The notes beneath the pieces are model-generated. The model had not been told where the DNA came from, made no database searches, and worked only from the letters and a program-made list of their open reading frames with translations. Shown here one piece after another: positions 53,986 to 63,220 of a stretch of 64,000 bases of DNA; within the stretch, counting starts at the first letter, position 1; every line of letters starts with the position of its first letter. Origin of the DNA: Rhizobium sp. ACO-34A (GTDB lineage Bacteria; Pseudomonadota; Alphaproteobacteria; Rhizobiales; Rhizobiaceae); the NCBI GenBank assembly GCA_002600635.1, contig CP021371.1, positions 3,599,001 through 3,663,000 on the forward strand. Direction: 5' to 3'. A program made the translations under genes and the position numbers.

Positions 53986-55101
53986 TCAAAGCCTGTGACG
54001 GAAGAGCCAGGCAGACACCGGCAGCGTGACCGAGGCGATGGCCGCCAGCGCCAGGAATTCGTACCTCACCTCCGCCAGCCCCGCCCCTTCCAGATAGACC
54101 TGATGCACGATGCTGATCGCATAGCGCAGCGGATTGATGAGGGTCAGATATTGCAGGACATCCGGCATGTTTTCGATCGGCGTTGTCATCCCCGAGAGCA
54201 GCGTGAATGGCATGATGGTGACGAAGGACGAAATCATTGCCTGCTGCATGGTGAGCGCCAGAGCCGACAGGAAGAGACCCACACCGACCACCGCCGTCAG
54301 GAACAACACGAGACCCGCATAGAGCAGGAAATAATTGCCTTCGAACGGGATGCGGAACCAGAACTGCGCCACCAGCAGGATGATGGTCGATTGCAGGAGG
54401 CCGACCATCATCGACGGGATCGCCTTGCCGATCATCACCTCGCCCGGCCGGAAAGGCGTCACCAGCAGCTGCTCGAACGTCCCCTCTTCCCGCTCGCGCG
54501 CCACAGACAGCGATGTCAGCACCATGGTCATCGTCATGGTGATCATCGCGACCATGGACGTGATCATGTTCCAGCGCGTCTCGAGATTGGGATTGAACCA
54601 CGCGCGGGTCGAAAGTTTCACCTGACCCGGCGCGGAAATGCCGTGGTCCTCACGCCAGTCTTCCGCAAACCTCTGCGCGATCTGCGAGACATAGCCCTGC
54701 GCGGTGCCGGCGGTATTGGAGTTGCGCCCGTCAGCAATCGCCTGCACCGAAGCCGTCTCGCCGGCGTTGAGCTTTCGCTCGAAACCATCCTCGATGACGA
54801 CGACCACAACCGCCCGCTGCGCATCGATCTGCGGCGCGATATCGGTGTCGTTGCGCAGCGTCGCCACCCTGCGGAAAACGCCGGAGCCATCGAAATGCCC
54901 GATCAGCTCGCGCGATGCGCCGCTGTGATCGAGATCGAGCACGGCATAGGGCACGTCATTCAGGTCATAGGTCGCGGCATAACCGAAGATCAGGCTCTGC
55001 ATGAGCGGCGGCAGCACCAGCAGGAACCGCGCCCGCGGGTCCTTGAGCATGGCGAGCAGCTCCTTGCGGATCAGGGCGACGATGCGAAAGAGCGTATCCA
55101 T
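53986..55101 (-). CDS. ybhR: ABC-2 family efflux permease (YbhR-like)
   Basis: 371 residues. One N-terminal helix (FLLVLPPLMQSLIFGYAATY), a large periplasmic loop (to about 170), then five helices with LSVAREREEGTFEQLLVTPF, typical of ABC-2 exporters. The start at 55101 follows CTGAGG; a longer open frame running upstream to 55728 is an artefact through the neighbour gene. Gene order ybhG-F-S-R and lengths match E. coli ybhGFSR, where YbhF/S/R form an exporter that affects chloramphenicol and cefoperazone sensitivity and cation tolerance. Confidence 0.82.
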   Translation of the reverse strand: MDTLFRIVALIRKELLAMLKDPRARFLLVLPPLMQSLIFGYAATYDLNDVPYAVLDLDHSGASRELIGHFDGSGVFRRVATLRNDTDIAPQIDAQRAVVVVVIEDGFERKLNAGETASVQAIADGRNSNTAGTAQGYVSQIAQRFAEDWREDHGISAPGQVKLSTRAWFNPNLETRWNMITSMVAMITMTMTMVLTSLSVAREREEGTFEQLLVTPFRPGEVMIGKAIPSMMVGLLQSTIILLVAQFWFRIPFEGNYFLLYAGLVLFLTAVVGVGLFLSALALTMQQAMISSFVTIMPFTLLSGMTTPIENMPDVLQYLTLINPLRYAISIVHQVYLEGAGLAEVRYEFLALAAIASVTLPVSAWLFRHRL

Positions 55102-55106
55102 ACCGA

Positions 55107-56258
55107 TCACCTCAGGCTCTTTTGCGTCGAACGGACCGCAATCGTCATCAGCAACAAGGCCATGCCGGCCAGCACCGCCGCATTGGGCAGCACGACGCTC
55201 CAGACATTGCCGGCGAGGAAAAGCGTCTGGAGAACCGAGACGAAGTAACGGGCCGGGAAGATGTAGGAAATCAGCCGGACGACCTCCGGCATGCTGCGGA
55301 TATCGAAGATGAAACCGGACAGGATCATCGCCGGCAGGAAGGAAACGATCAGGGTGATCTGGCTGGAAACGAACTGGTTGCGCGTCACAGACGAAATCAC
55401 CAGCCCCATGCCGAGCGCTACCAGCAGATAGAGCGAGGAGACGAAGATCAGGAGCAGCAGCGAACCGCGCATCGGCACGTTGAAAAGCACCTGGCTTCCG
55501 GCAATCGAAAGCCCGAGCCCCAGCATACCAAGCACGAAATAGGGAACCGTCTTGCCAAGCAGGATCTCGATAGGCCGGACAGGCGTGACGAACAGCGCCT
55601 CGAAGGTGCCTCGCTCCCATTCCCGCGCCACCACGAGCGACGTCAGAAGCGCCCCGATCAGGGTCATCACCAGCACGATCAGGCCGGGAACGAGAAAATG
55701 CTGGCTGTTGTTGGCCGAGTTGAACCACAGGCGGGTTTCGACAGCGACCTGCGGCACGCCGGCCGCAAGGCGGCCATCCGCCTGATGCCGCGCCGACCAG
55801 CTTCCGACTGCCCCTTGCGCATAGGACAGCACGATGCGGGCCGTGTTGGCGTCTGTTCCGTTCACCACCACCTGCACCTCGGCCTTGCCGAGCGCCAGAT
55901 CGCGGGCAAAATCGGCCGGAATACGCGCGATACCGTCGATCTTCGCCGTCCTCAGCAAGCGTTCGGCATCCACCATGGTCTTTACGTCGATGGTCGAAAA
56001 ATATTCCGACAGGCTGAAACCGGCGGCCAGTTCGCGGGCCTCGTCGCTCGATTCTTCCATCACCACCGCCAGCGGCACCCGCTTGACGTCGAAGCTCAGG
56101 CCGTAACCGAAGAGAATGAGCAGCAGCATCGGCATGACGATGCCGACGATGATGCTGCTCGGGTCGCGCAGCACCTGATAGCTTTCCTTACGGATCAGGG
56201 CCCCGATCCGCGCAAGGCTCGCAAGAGTTCCTCCAGTGCCGGACGTCGTGCCGCTCAT
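55107..56258 (-). CDS. ybhS: ABC-2 family efflux permease (YbhS-like)
   Basis: 383 residues, paralogous to the following permease: N-terminal helix IIVGIVMPMLLLILFGYGLS, large periplasmic loop, and VVAREWERGTFEALFVTPVR. Its start overlaps the ATPase stop by 4 bp and its stop lies 5 bp before the next start, so the four genes are tightly coupled. Forms a heterodimeric channel with the YbhR-like protein. Confidence 0.83.
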   Translation of the reverse strand: MSGTTSGTGGTLASLARIGALIRKESYQVLRDPSSIIVGIVMPMLLLILFGYGLSFDVKRVPLAVVMEESSDEARELAAGFSLSEYFSTIDVKTMVDAERLLRTAKIDGIARIPADFARDLALGKAEVQVVVNGTDANTARIVLSYAQGAVGSWSARHQADGRLAAGVPQVAVETRLWFNSANNSQHFLVPGLIVLVMTLIGALLTSLVVAREWERGTFEALFVTPVRPIEILLGKTVPYFVLGMLGLGLSIAGSQVLFNVPMRGSLLLLIFVSSLYLLVALGMGLVISSVTRNQFVSSQITLIVSFLPAMILSGFIFDIRSMPEVVRLISYIFPARYFVSVLQTLFLAGNVWSVVLPNAAVLAGMALLLMTIAVRSTQKSLR

Positions 56259-58027
56259 GCCGCCTGCTCCCGGCTACCGCCATCCTTTCCGCCCCGCGCC
56301 GTCTCGATAATGGCGATGAAGGCGTCCTCCATGGTCGGCTCACGTCCGTCGACCGCCGGGGCATGCGCCCGGATCTCGGCCGGCGTTCCCTGCGCCAGAT
56401 CCCGGCCGCCATCCATGATGACGATGCGGTCGCAGTATTCGGCTTCCTCCATGAAATGGGTGGTGACGATCACCGTCACTCCCTGCACCGACAGCGCCGA
56501 AATCCGCGCCCAGAATTCCCGCCGCGCCCGCGGGTCGGCGCCGCTGGTCGCCTCGTCGAGAAACAGGATATCCGGCTCGTGCAGCAGTGCGGCGGCCATC
56601 GCCAGCCGCTGCTTGTAGCCACCCGGCAGCTGTCCGCTCGGCATGCCCGCATGGTCGGCAAGCTCGAATTCCGCCTTCGCCCATGCAATCCGCTCGCGCC
56701 GCAGCTTGCCGGAAAGGCCATAGGCGCGCGCGAAGAAGTCGAGGTTTTCGTCAACGTTGAGGCTGCCATAGAGGGAAAACTTCTGCGCCACATAGCCAAG
56801 ACGCCGACGGGCCTCCGCCCTCGCCGTAAAGAGATCGGCACCCGCCACCTGCAGCTTGCCGGCGCTCGCCGGAAGAAGGCCGCAGAGCATGCGGAACGTG
56901 GTGCTTTTGCCCGCGCCATTTGGCCCGAGCAGACCGAAGATCTCGCCGCGCCGAACCGAGAAACTGACATTGTCGACGGCGGTAAAATCGCCGAACCGGC
57001 GCGTCAGATGCTCGGCGGCGACGGTCACATCGCCATCCTTGCCCGTCCGCGGCGTGAAGGAAACCTTGGCTTCCTTCCGTTCGCCGGCCACCTCCGAGAA
57101 GATCGCCATGAAGCCGTCTTCGAAACGCGGGGCGGCGATTGTGGAAGCAAGTCGCTCCCCCGAAAGCGACGGAACCGGCCTTTCCGGCCTGTCCATCACC
57201 AGCCGCACCTGCCCCGCCTCCGGCACCGCATCGATGACACCAGCCTCGCGCGCAAGCTTCACCTGCAGGCTACGGGCATTCATCCCCGCCGTCGGCGCGA
57301 CCAGATGAACCCTGCCCTTCGCCTTTTCTGTTATCTCGTCGGGCGTTCCCTGCGCCAGCATCGCGCCTTCATGCATGACCACGGCGCGGTCGCAGAACTG
57401 GGCTTCGTCGAGATAGGATGTGGCAACGATGACCGACAGCCTGTCCTCCCTGACCAGACGCAGCACGATTTCCCAAAGCTCCCGCCGCGACAGCGGATCG
57501 ACGCCGACCGTGGGCTCGTCGAGAAGAAGCAGATCCGGTGCGCGCACCAGCGTACAGGCAAGACCGAGCTTCTGCTTCATGCCGCCGGAGAGCTTTCCCG
57601 CCGGCCGGCCGGTGAAACGGCCGAGCGCGGTCATTTCCATCAACCGCGCATAGATGTCCTTGCGCGCGGTACGGTCGACACCGTGGAGATCGGCATAAAG
57701 ATCGAGGTTTTCCTGAACGGTCAGATCCTCATAGAGGCCGAATTTCTGCGGCATGTAGCCGATGCGGTTCTGCACCGCCTGAGGATCGTCGGCAACAGGC
57801 CGGCCGAAGACATCGAGCCGCCCGCTATCGGCCGGCATCAGACCGGCCACCAGACGGATCAGCGTCGTCTTGCCCGCTCCGTCGGGGCCGACCAGCGCCG
57901 TCAGCGTTCCCTGCTCGACCGCAAACGAGATCCCGGCAAGAGCTTCCGTCACCTTGCCGTCCTTGGTCCGGAAAGCCTTGCGAAGATCCTCGACGAGAAC
58001 GAGGCTCTCCCGGCCGTCGTCCGTCAT
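56255..58027 (-). CDS. ybhF: Double ATP-binding protein of ABC exporter (YbhF-like)
   Basis: 590 residues with two ATPase domains. Domain 1 (about 5-230): GPDGAGKTT, LSGGMKQK, LLLDEPTVGVDP. Domain 2 (about 330-580): GPNGAGKSTT, LPGGYKQRLAMA (a LPGG variant of LSGGQ), LFLDEATSGADP. A linker of about 100 residues lies in between. Length and arrangement match YbhF (578). Overlaps the HlyD-type gene stop and the permease start by 4 bp each. Confidence 0.88.
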   Translation of the reverse strand: MTDDGRESLVLVEDLRKAFRTKDGKVTEALAGISFAVEQGTLTALVGPDGAGKTTLIRLVAGLMPADSGRLDVFGRPVADDPQAVQNRIGYMPQKFGLYEDLTVQENLDLYADLHGVDRTARKDIYARLMEMTALGRFTGRPAGKLSGGMKQKLGLACTLVRAPDLLLLDEPTVGVDPLSRRELWEIVLRLVREDRLSVIVATSYLDEAQFCDRAVVMHEGAMLAQGTPDEITEKAKGRVHLVAPTAGMNARSLQVKLAREAGVIDAVPEAGQVRLVMDRPERPVPSLSGERLASTIAAPRFEDGFMAIFSEVAGERKEAKVSFTPRTGKDGDVTVAAEHLTRRFGDFTAVDNVSFSVRRGEIFGLLGPNGAGKSTTFRMLCGLLPASAGKLQVAGADLFTARAEARRRLGYVAQKFSLYGSLNVDENLDFFARAYGLSGKLRRERIAWAKAEFELADHAGMPSGQLPGGYKQRLAMAAALLHEPDILFLDEATSGADPRARREFWARISALSVQGVTVIVTTHFMEEAEYCDRIVIMDGGRDLAQGTPAEIRAHAPAVDGREPTMEDAFIAIIETARGGKDGGSREQAA

Positions 58028-59031
58028 GATCCGGCTCCCTCGGCAGGTTTGCCGCCAGCGGCCGGGAATGTCACCGTCGCCGGCATGCCGAGCCTGAGCT
58101 GGTCGTGAGGATCTTCCACATGCACCCGCACTTCGTAGACGAGGCTGGAGCGCAGCTCCTCGGTCTGCACCGTCTTCGGTGTGAATTCGGCGACCGGCGA
58201 GATGAAGCCGACCCGCCCGACGAAGGTCTTGTCAGGCGCGCTGTCAATGGCCACTTGCGCCGCCATGCCCTCGCGGATCAGGCCGAGTTCCTTTTCCGAG
58301 ACATAGGCCCGGACCCGCTTGTCGCCGGTCATGGCAAGCGACAGTACCGCGCGGCTCGGGGTCGCGATCTCGCCCGGTTCCATCAGCTTCGAGCGAATGA
58401 CGCCATCGGCCGGCGACTTGAGCTCCATGTCGGCCAGCTGCTCCTTGAGCACCGCAAGCTGGGCCTTTGCGCCGTCAAGCTGCGCTTCCGCCTGCGATAT
58501 CTTTTCCTCGCGCGGACCGGCAAGAACCAGATCGAGGGTCCTGCGGCTGACAATCGCCTTGGCAGCCGCGATTTCGGAAGCCGCCTTCGCCTCGTCGAGC
58601 GACTGCTGGCTCGCCGTGCTGGTGCTGACGAGCTGGCGAACGCGGTCATATTGCTGCTTGAGATTGGCGGCATCGGTTTCAGAGGCCACGAGGTTCGCCC
58701 GCGCCTGGGCAATCTCCTCGGGACGGCTGCCGTTGCGCAACTCGGCCACGACCGCCTCGTTATAGGCAATCGTCGCTTCGGCCTGCGCGATCTGCGGTTC
58801 AAGGTTACCGGCATCCTGCCGGGCGAGCACCTGCCCCGCATGAACGGAGGCACCCTCGTCCACCAGGATTTCCGCGACACGGCGGCTGGCGTGGAAGGCA
58901 AGATCGGCCTGATCGAACTCCACATTGCCATAAAGCGCAAAGCCCGCCGCAGCGCTCTGGCTTTCACGATAATACCAGGCAGCCGCCCCGGCCAGAGCAA
59001 GCAGAACCACCACAACAAGCGCTTTTCGCAT
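58024..59031 (-). CDS. ybhG: HlyD-family membrane fusion protein (YbhG-like)
   Basis: 335 residues. An N-terminal anchor (ALVVVVLLALAGAAAWYYRE), a lipoyl half (VDEGASVHAGQVLARQDAGN), a long coiled coil of about 120 residues (AQARANLVASETDAANLKQQ onward), the second lipoyl half (MELKSPADGVIRSKLMEPGE) and a beta-barrel end. It bridges the inner-membrane exporter to the outer membrane. The start at 59031 (MRKALVV) is chosen for the signal anchor; the open frame extends further upstream without support. Confidence 0.85.
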   Translation of the reverse strand: MRKALVVVVLLALAGAAAWYYRESQSAAAGFALYGNVEFDQADLAFHASRRVAEILVDEGASVHAGQVLARQDAGNLEPQIAQAEATIAYNEAVVAELRNGSRPEEIAQARANLVASETDAANLKQQYDRVRQLVSTSTASQQSLDEAKAASEIAAAKAIVSRRTLDLVLAGPREEKISQAEAQLDGAKAQLAVLKEQLADMELKSPADGVIRSKLMEPGEIATPSRAVLSLAMTGDKRVRAYVSEKELGLIREGMAAQVAIDSAPDKTFVGRVGFISPVAEFTPKTVQTEELRSSLVYEVRVHVEDPHDQLRLGMPATVTFPAAGGKPAEGAGS

Positions 59032-59082
59032 CACAAGTCTCCAGAATACCGCTTCAGCTAACGCCCTCTCGCTACATAAGTC

Positions 59083-59100
59083 AAATTCAAATTTTAATTT
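59083..59100. promoter_or_regulatory. Candidate CecR operator in the divergent gap
   Basis: AAATTCAAA-TTTTAATTT, an 18-bp palindrome with one mismatched pair, in the AT-rich middle of the 103-bp gap between ybhG and cecR starts. Such a site could control both genes. Confidence 0.45.
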
Positions 59101-59134
59101 TACTTTTTTGCCGCAATCCGCTAGCGTGCCGGAC

Positions 59135-59821
59135 ATGAAGGAAAGCGTGAACGAAACGGAAAAACGGCGCAGGCGCGACGATGGGGTCGCCACCCGCCGG
59201 CTGCTGCTCGACGAAGCAGCGAGGATCTTCTCGGAGAAGGGCGTCGGCCGCACGACGAGCAAGGAAATCACCGCGGCAGCCGGCACCAACACGGCGGCGG
59301 TGAACTACTATTTCGGCAGCATCGGCAAGCTCTACGAGGAACTGCTCGTCGACGCCCATGACCGGCTGGTCAGCCTCGACAAGCTGACGGCCATTGCCAG
59401 CCTCGACATCCCACCGCAGCAAAGACTGACGCGCCTGATAGAAATGGTCGCCACCATTCTGCTGGCATCACCGGGAGAGGCGGCATCCATCCGCCTGCTG
59501 ATGCGGGAGATCTTTTCGCCCTCTCCCGCCTTCGAGGTATTAAGGCAGAAGGCCATTCTTCCGAAGAAACGGGTTGTGACGAACCTTGTCGCGGAGACTT
59601 TGGGCCTTCCCCCGGAACATCCCATAGTCGCTCCCGCCACCATCGCCTGCGTCGGTCCCTTCCTGATGCTTCTGATCGGCGAAAAGACCGTCATTCCGAC
59701 GCTCTTCCCCGATCTCGGCCTGTCGCGGGACGAACTGCCGCAATTGACCCGCAGCATGACCATCTTCATGTTGGGCGGGCTGAAGGCGCTTGCAGATGAG
59801 ACGCATACTACGTCTGGTTGA
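59135..59821 (+). CDS. cecR: TetR-family repressor (CecR-like, DUF1956)
   Basis: 228 residues. The N-terminal HTH (ARIFSEKGVGRTTSKEITAA, NTAAVNYYFGSIGKLYEELL) is followed by a CecR-type C-terminal effector domain (PSPAFEVLRQKAILPKKRVV). Divergent from ybhGFSR exactly as in E. coli, where CecR represses ybhGFSR. The ATG at 59135 is preferred to a TTG at 59108. The ligand is unknown, probably an antibiotic-like or xenobiotic molecule. Confidence 0.85.
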   Translation: MKESVNETEKRRRRDDGVATRRLLLDEAARIFSEKGVGRTTSKEITAAAGTNTAAVNYYFGSIGKLYEELLVDAHDRLVSLDKLTAIASLDIPPQQRLTRLIEMVATILLASPGEAASIRLLMREIFSPSPAFEVLRQKAILPKKRVVTNLVAETLGLPPEHPIVAPATIACVGPFLMLLIGEKTVIPTLFPDLGLSRDELPQLTRSMTIFMLGGLKALADETHTTSG

Positions 59822-59910
59822 CCACCCTTCGGGCGGGTGACTATAGTGCCCGCAGCAGCATGGGGTTGAACGCCGGCATAAGACGCCGGCACGGCGGCTT
59901 CGCGAATTCG

Positions 59911-59952
59911 TCATGAAGACGCTCTATTGTTTCGTGATATGGCGCTTCATGA
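59911..59952. promoter_or_regulatory. Inverted repeat upstream of phaC
   Basis: TCATGAAG (59911-59918) and CTTCATGA (59945-59952) are perfect 8-bp arms separated by 26 nt, 40 bp before the phaC start. This may be an operator; no Pho-box consensus was recognised, although Pho control of rhizobial pta-ackA genes has been reported. Confidence 0.35.
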
Positions 59953-59991
59953 TCTGGAATCTGTTGCCTCCTGTCGGAAGAGAGGAAAAGC

Positions 59992-61806
59992 ATGTCGACT
60001 GCCAGCGTGATCCGGGCCGGAAATCCACCCCTTTCCAACATCGAAACGGCCATCGAGGCATTCGGGCCTGATGAAGGTTCCGAAGCGGAAGCCTTCGAAG
60101 CCCTCACCCGCATGAGCGAGGCGATGATAGCGCCCCTGACCGGCGGCCTTTCGCCGTCCGCGATTTCGCTTGCGATCTACGACTGGGCGATCCATCTCGG
60201 CATGGCTCCGGGCAAGCGTCTCGAACTGGTGCAGAAGGCGCTTCGCAAGAGCAACCGCCTGCTGACGCATCTCGCGGCAACGGTCGCGGACCCCAGGACG
60301 CCACCCTGCATCGAACCGCTGCCGGGCGACGACCGCTTCACCGCCGAGGAGTGGCAGCATTTTCCCTATAACGCCATGGCCCAGTGCTTCCTCCTGAACC
60401 AGCAATGGTGGCACAACGTCACCCGCGACGTTCCCGGCGTCACGCCCCACCATGAAGACGTGATTTCCTTTGCCACCCGCCAGATCCTCGACGTCTTCTC
60501 GCCCTCGAACTTTGCGCTGACCAATCCGGTGGTGATGAAACGCGCCTTCGAGACAGGCGGCATGAACTTCATCGAAGGCTTCAGGAATTTCATCGAGGAC
60601 GCCAATCGCGAACTGACGAAACAGCCGGTCGCCGGCACGGAGGATTTCGTACCCGGCGAAACGGTCGCGACGACACCCGGCCGCGTCGTCTATCGCAACC
60701 GTCTGATCGAACTCATCCAGTATTCGCCTGTGACGGAGACGGTCCATGCCGAGCCCGTGCTGATCGTGCCGGCCTGGATCATGAAGTATTACATTCTCGA
60801 TCTGTCGCCGCAGAACTCGCTGATCCGTTATCTCGTCGCGCAGGGCCATACGGTTTTCTGCATTTCCTGGCACAATCCGACCGCCGTCGACCGGGAGCTC
60901 GGCATGGACGACTATCGCCGCCTCGGCGTGATGGCCGCGCTCGATGCGATCAACGCCATAGTGCCCGGCAGCAAGGTGCATGCGACAGGCTACTGCCTCG
61001 GCGGAACCCTTGTTTCCATTGCCGCCGCCGCCATGGCGCGGGCGAAGGACGATCGGCTGGCCTCCGTCTCGCTGTTTGCCGCCCAGACCGATTTTTCCGA
61101 ACCCGGCGAACTGGCGCTCTTCATCGACCACAGCCAGCTGCACTTCCTCGAAAGCGTCATGTGGAACCGGGGCTATCTCTCCGCCGACCAGATGGCCGGC
61201 GCCTTCCAGCTCCTGCGTTCCAACGACCTCATCTGGTCGCGCGTGGTGCGCGACTACATGATGGGCGAGCGCTCCCCCATGATCGACCTCATGGCGTGGA
61301 ATGCGGACACGACGCGCATGCCCTTCCGCATGCATGCGGAATATCTGCAGCGGCTTTATCTCGACAACGAGCTTGCGGCCGGTCGCTTCATGGTCGATGA
61401 CCATCCGGCGGCATTGCAGAACATCCGCGCGCCCGTCTTTTCCGTCGGCACCGAGCGTGACCATGTCGCGCCGTGGAAATCCGTCTACAAGATCCACTAC
61501 CTGACCGATACCGACGTCACTTTCGTGCTGACCAGCGGCGGCCACAATGCCGGCATCGTCAGCGAACCCGGCCATCCCCACCGCCACTACCGCATCACCA
61601 CCAAGCTCACGGCCGATCCATGCCTGAGTGCCGAGGAATGGGCGGCCGATGCGCCCGTGCAGGAAGGCTCCTGGTGGACGCAGTGGTCGGCCTGGCTTGC
61701 CGGACATTCTTCGCCGGAAAAGGTGACCCCGCCACCGATGGGATCGAGCGAAAACGGCTATGGCGCCAGGGAAGCGGCTCCGGGTACCTATGTCCACCAG
61801 AAGTGA
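59992..61806 (+). CDS. phaC: Poly(3-hydroxyalkanoate) synthase
   Basis: 604-residue class I-type PHA synthase that polymerises hydroxyacyl-CoA at granule surfaces. The lipase-like box has catalytic Cys335 in TGYCLGG. The Asp in GTERDHVAPWKSVYKIHY and the His in SGGHNAGIV complete the triad. The start ATG follows GAGAGGAAAAGC. It is the first gene of a run with the MaoC-Pta fusion (8-bp gap) and ackA. I suspect it is a second synthase rather than the housekeeping one next to phaAB, since no phaA/phaB is near. Confidence 0.88.
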   Translation: MSTASVIRAGNPPLSNIETAIEAFGPDEGSEAEAFEALTRMSEAMIAPLTGGLSPSAISLAIYDWAIHLGMAPGKRLELVQKALRKSNRLLTHLAATVADPRTPPCIEPLPGDDRFTAEEWQHFPYNAMAQCFLLNQQWWHNVTRDVPGVTPHHEDVISFATRQILDVFSPSNFALTNPVVMKRAFETGGMNFIEGFRNFIEDANRELTKQPVAGTEDFVPGETVATTPGRVVYRNRLIELIQYSPVTETVHAEPVLIVPAWIMKYYILDLSPQNSLIRYLVAQGHTVFCISWHNPTAVDRELGMDDYRRLGVMAALDAINAIVPGSKVHATGYCLGGTLVSIAAAAMARAKDDRLASVSLFAAQTDFSEPGELALFIDHSQLHFLESVMWNRGYLSADQMAGAFQLLRSNDLIWSRVVRDYMMGERSPMIDLMAWNADTTRMPFRMHAEYLQRLYLDNELAAGRFMVDDHPAALQNIRAPVFSVGTERDHVAPWKSVYKIHYLTDTDVTFVLTSGGHNAGIVSEPGHPHRHYRITTKLTADPCLSAEEWAADAPVQEGSWWTQWSAWLAGHSSPEKVTPPPMGSSENGYGAREAAPGTYVHQK

Positions 61807-61813
61807 GGTCGAA

Positions 61814-63220
61814 ATGCACCAGCCCCTGCTGACGAACCGCATTTTCGAGGAGCTGGAGATCGGCGACAACGCCAGCCTCGAGCGCACCATCGGGCGCGAC
61901 GATATCGACCTCTTCGCCAGCGTCTCGGGCGACTACAATCCGGCGCATGTCGATCCCGAATTCGCCGCCAAGGATTTCTTCGGCCACATCGTCGCCCATG
62001 GCATGTGGACGGCAGCGCTCGTCTCTGCCGTTCTCGGCACAAGACTGCCCGGCCCCGGCACCATCTATCTCGGACAGGACCTGCAGTTCCGCAAGCCTGT
62101 CTCCCCGGGAGACACCATCACCGCCACCGTGACGGTCAAGGAAAAGCGGCCCGACAAGAACATCGTGCTGCTCGACACCCGCTGCACCAACCAGCATGGC
62201 GAAGATGTGCTGCTCGGCACGGCAACCGTGATTGCCCCGTCCGAACGCATCGCCTGGCCGCAAACCGTGCCGACGGCAATCGCCGTACAGCGGCACAACC
62301 GTTTCGATCCGATCGTTGAAGAGGCCCGCGCCCTTCCGCTGGCGAAAACGGCCTTCGTTCACCCCTGCTCGCCGGAATCCATTCAGGCCGCCGTGGAAAT
62401 GCGCGACGAAGGCCTGCTGGACCCCATTCTCATCGGCCCCGAGGCGAAGATCCGCGCTGCGGCGGAAAAGGCCGGCCTTAGCCTCGACGGTTTCGAGATC
62501 ATCGCCGTCGAGCACAGCCATGCCGCCGCCGCCAAGGGGGCGGAGCTGGCCGCCACCTGCAAGGTCTCGACCCTGATGAAGGGCAGCCTGCATTCCGACG
62601 AACTGCTCGGCGCCGTCGTCGCAGCCGGCTCCGGCCTCAGGACCGACCGGCGCATCAGCCATGTCTACATGATGGACGTACCCGCCTATTCCAAGCTTCT
62701 GGCCGTAACCGACGCCGCGATCAACATCGCGCCCTCGCTCGAACAGAAGCGCGACATCTGCCAGAACGCCGTCGATCTCATGCACATGCTCGGTCTCGTC
62801 GAGCCCAAGGTCGCCGTGCTCGCCGCCGTCGAAACGGTCAACGACAAGATGCAGGCGACGCTCGATGCGGCAGCACTCACCGTCATGTCCTCCCGCGGGC
62901 AGATCACCGGCGCGAAGGTCGATGGCCCGCTTGCCTTCGACAACGCCATCAATCTCGATGCCGCCCGCACCAAGGGCATCGTTTCACCGGTCGCAGGGCA
63001 GGCACACATCCTGCTGGTCCCCGATCTCGAAGCCGGCAACATGCTCGCCAAGCAGCTGATCTATTTCGCCGGCGCCGATGCAGCCGGCCTCGTGCTCGGC
63101 GCGCGCGTCCCGATCATCCTCACAAGCCGCGCCGACAGCGTGAAGGTCCGCATCGCCTCCGCCGCTCTGGCAAAACTGGTCGCCGCCAGAAATGCCCAGC
63201 ACGGACTGGCGCCCCTATGA
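61814..63220 (+). CDS. pta: Bifunctional MaoC-type enoyl-CoA hydratase / phosphate acetyltransferase
   Basis: 468 residues. The N-terminal MaoC-like (R)-hydratase domain has the motif SGDYNPAH (D40, H45) and spans about 1-150. The C-terminal phosphate acetyl/butyryltransferase domain (about 165-468) has FVHPCSPESIQAAVEMRDEG and LNGDEL-like segments (SLHSDELLGAVV, TDRRISHVYMM). The fusion could hand (R)-3-hydroxyacyl-CoA to PhaC and interconvert acetyl-CoA and acetyl phosphate for AckA. The start is the ATG at 61814 with GAGG upstream; the stop overlaps the ackA start (ATGA). This fusion recurs in Rhizobiales. Confidence 0.87.
   Translation: MHQPLLTNRIFEELEIGDNASLERTIGRDDIDLFASVSGDYNPAHVDPEFAAKDFFGHIVAHGMWTAALVSAVLGTRLPGPGTIYLGQDLQFRKPVSPGDTITATVTVKEKRPDKNIVLLDTRCTNQHGEDVLLGTATVIAPSERIAWPQTVPTAIAVQRHNRFDPIVEEARALPLAKTAFVHPCSPESIQAAVEMRDEGLLDPILIGPEAKIRAAAEKAGLSLDGFEIIAVEHSHAAAAKGAELAATCKVSTLMKGSLHSDELLGAVVAAGSGLRTDRRISHVYMMDVPAYSKLLAVTDAAINIAPSLEQKRDICQNAVDLMHMLGLVEPKVAVLAAVETVNDKMQATLDAAALTVMSSRGQITGAKVDGPLAFDNAINLDAARTKGIVSPVAGQAHILLVPDLEAGNMLAKQLIYFAGADAAGLVLGARVPIILTSRADSVKVRIASAALAKLVAARNAQHGLAPL

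Noticed and set aside
55102..55728. Extension of the YbhR-like frame by about 209 codons
   Set aside because: It overlaps the YbhS-like gene in another frame; the ATG at 55101 has a good ribosome site and correct family length.
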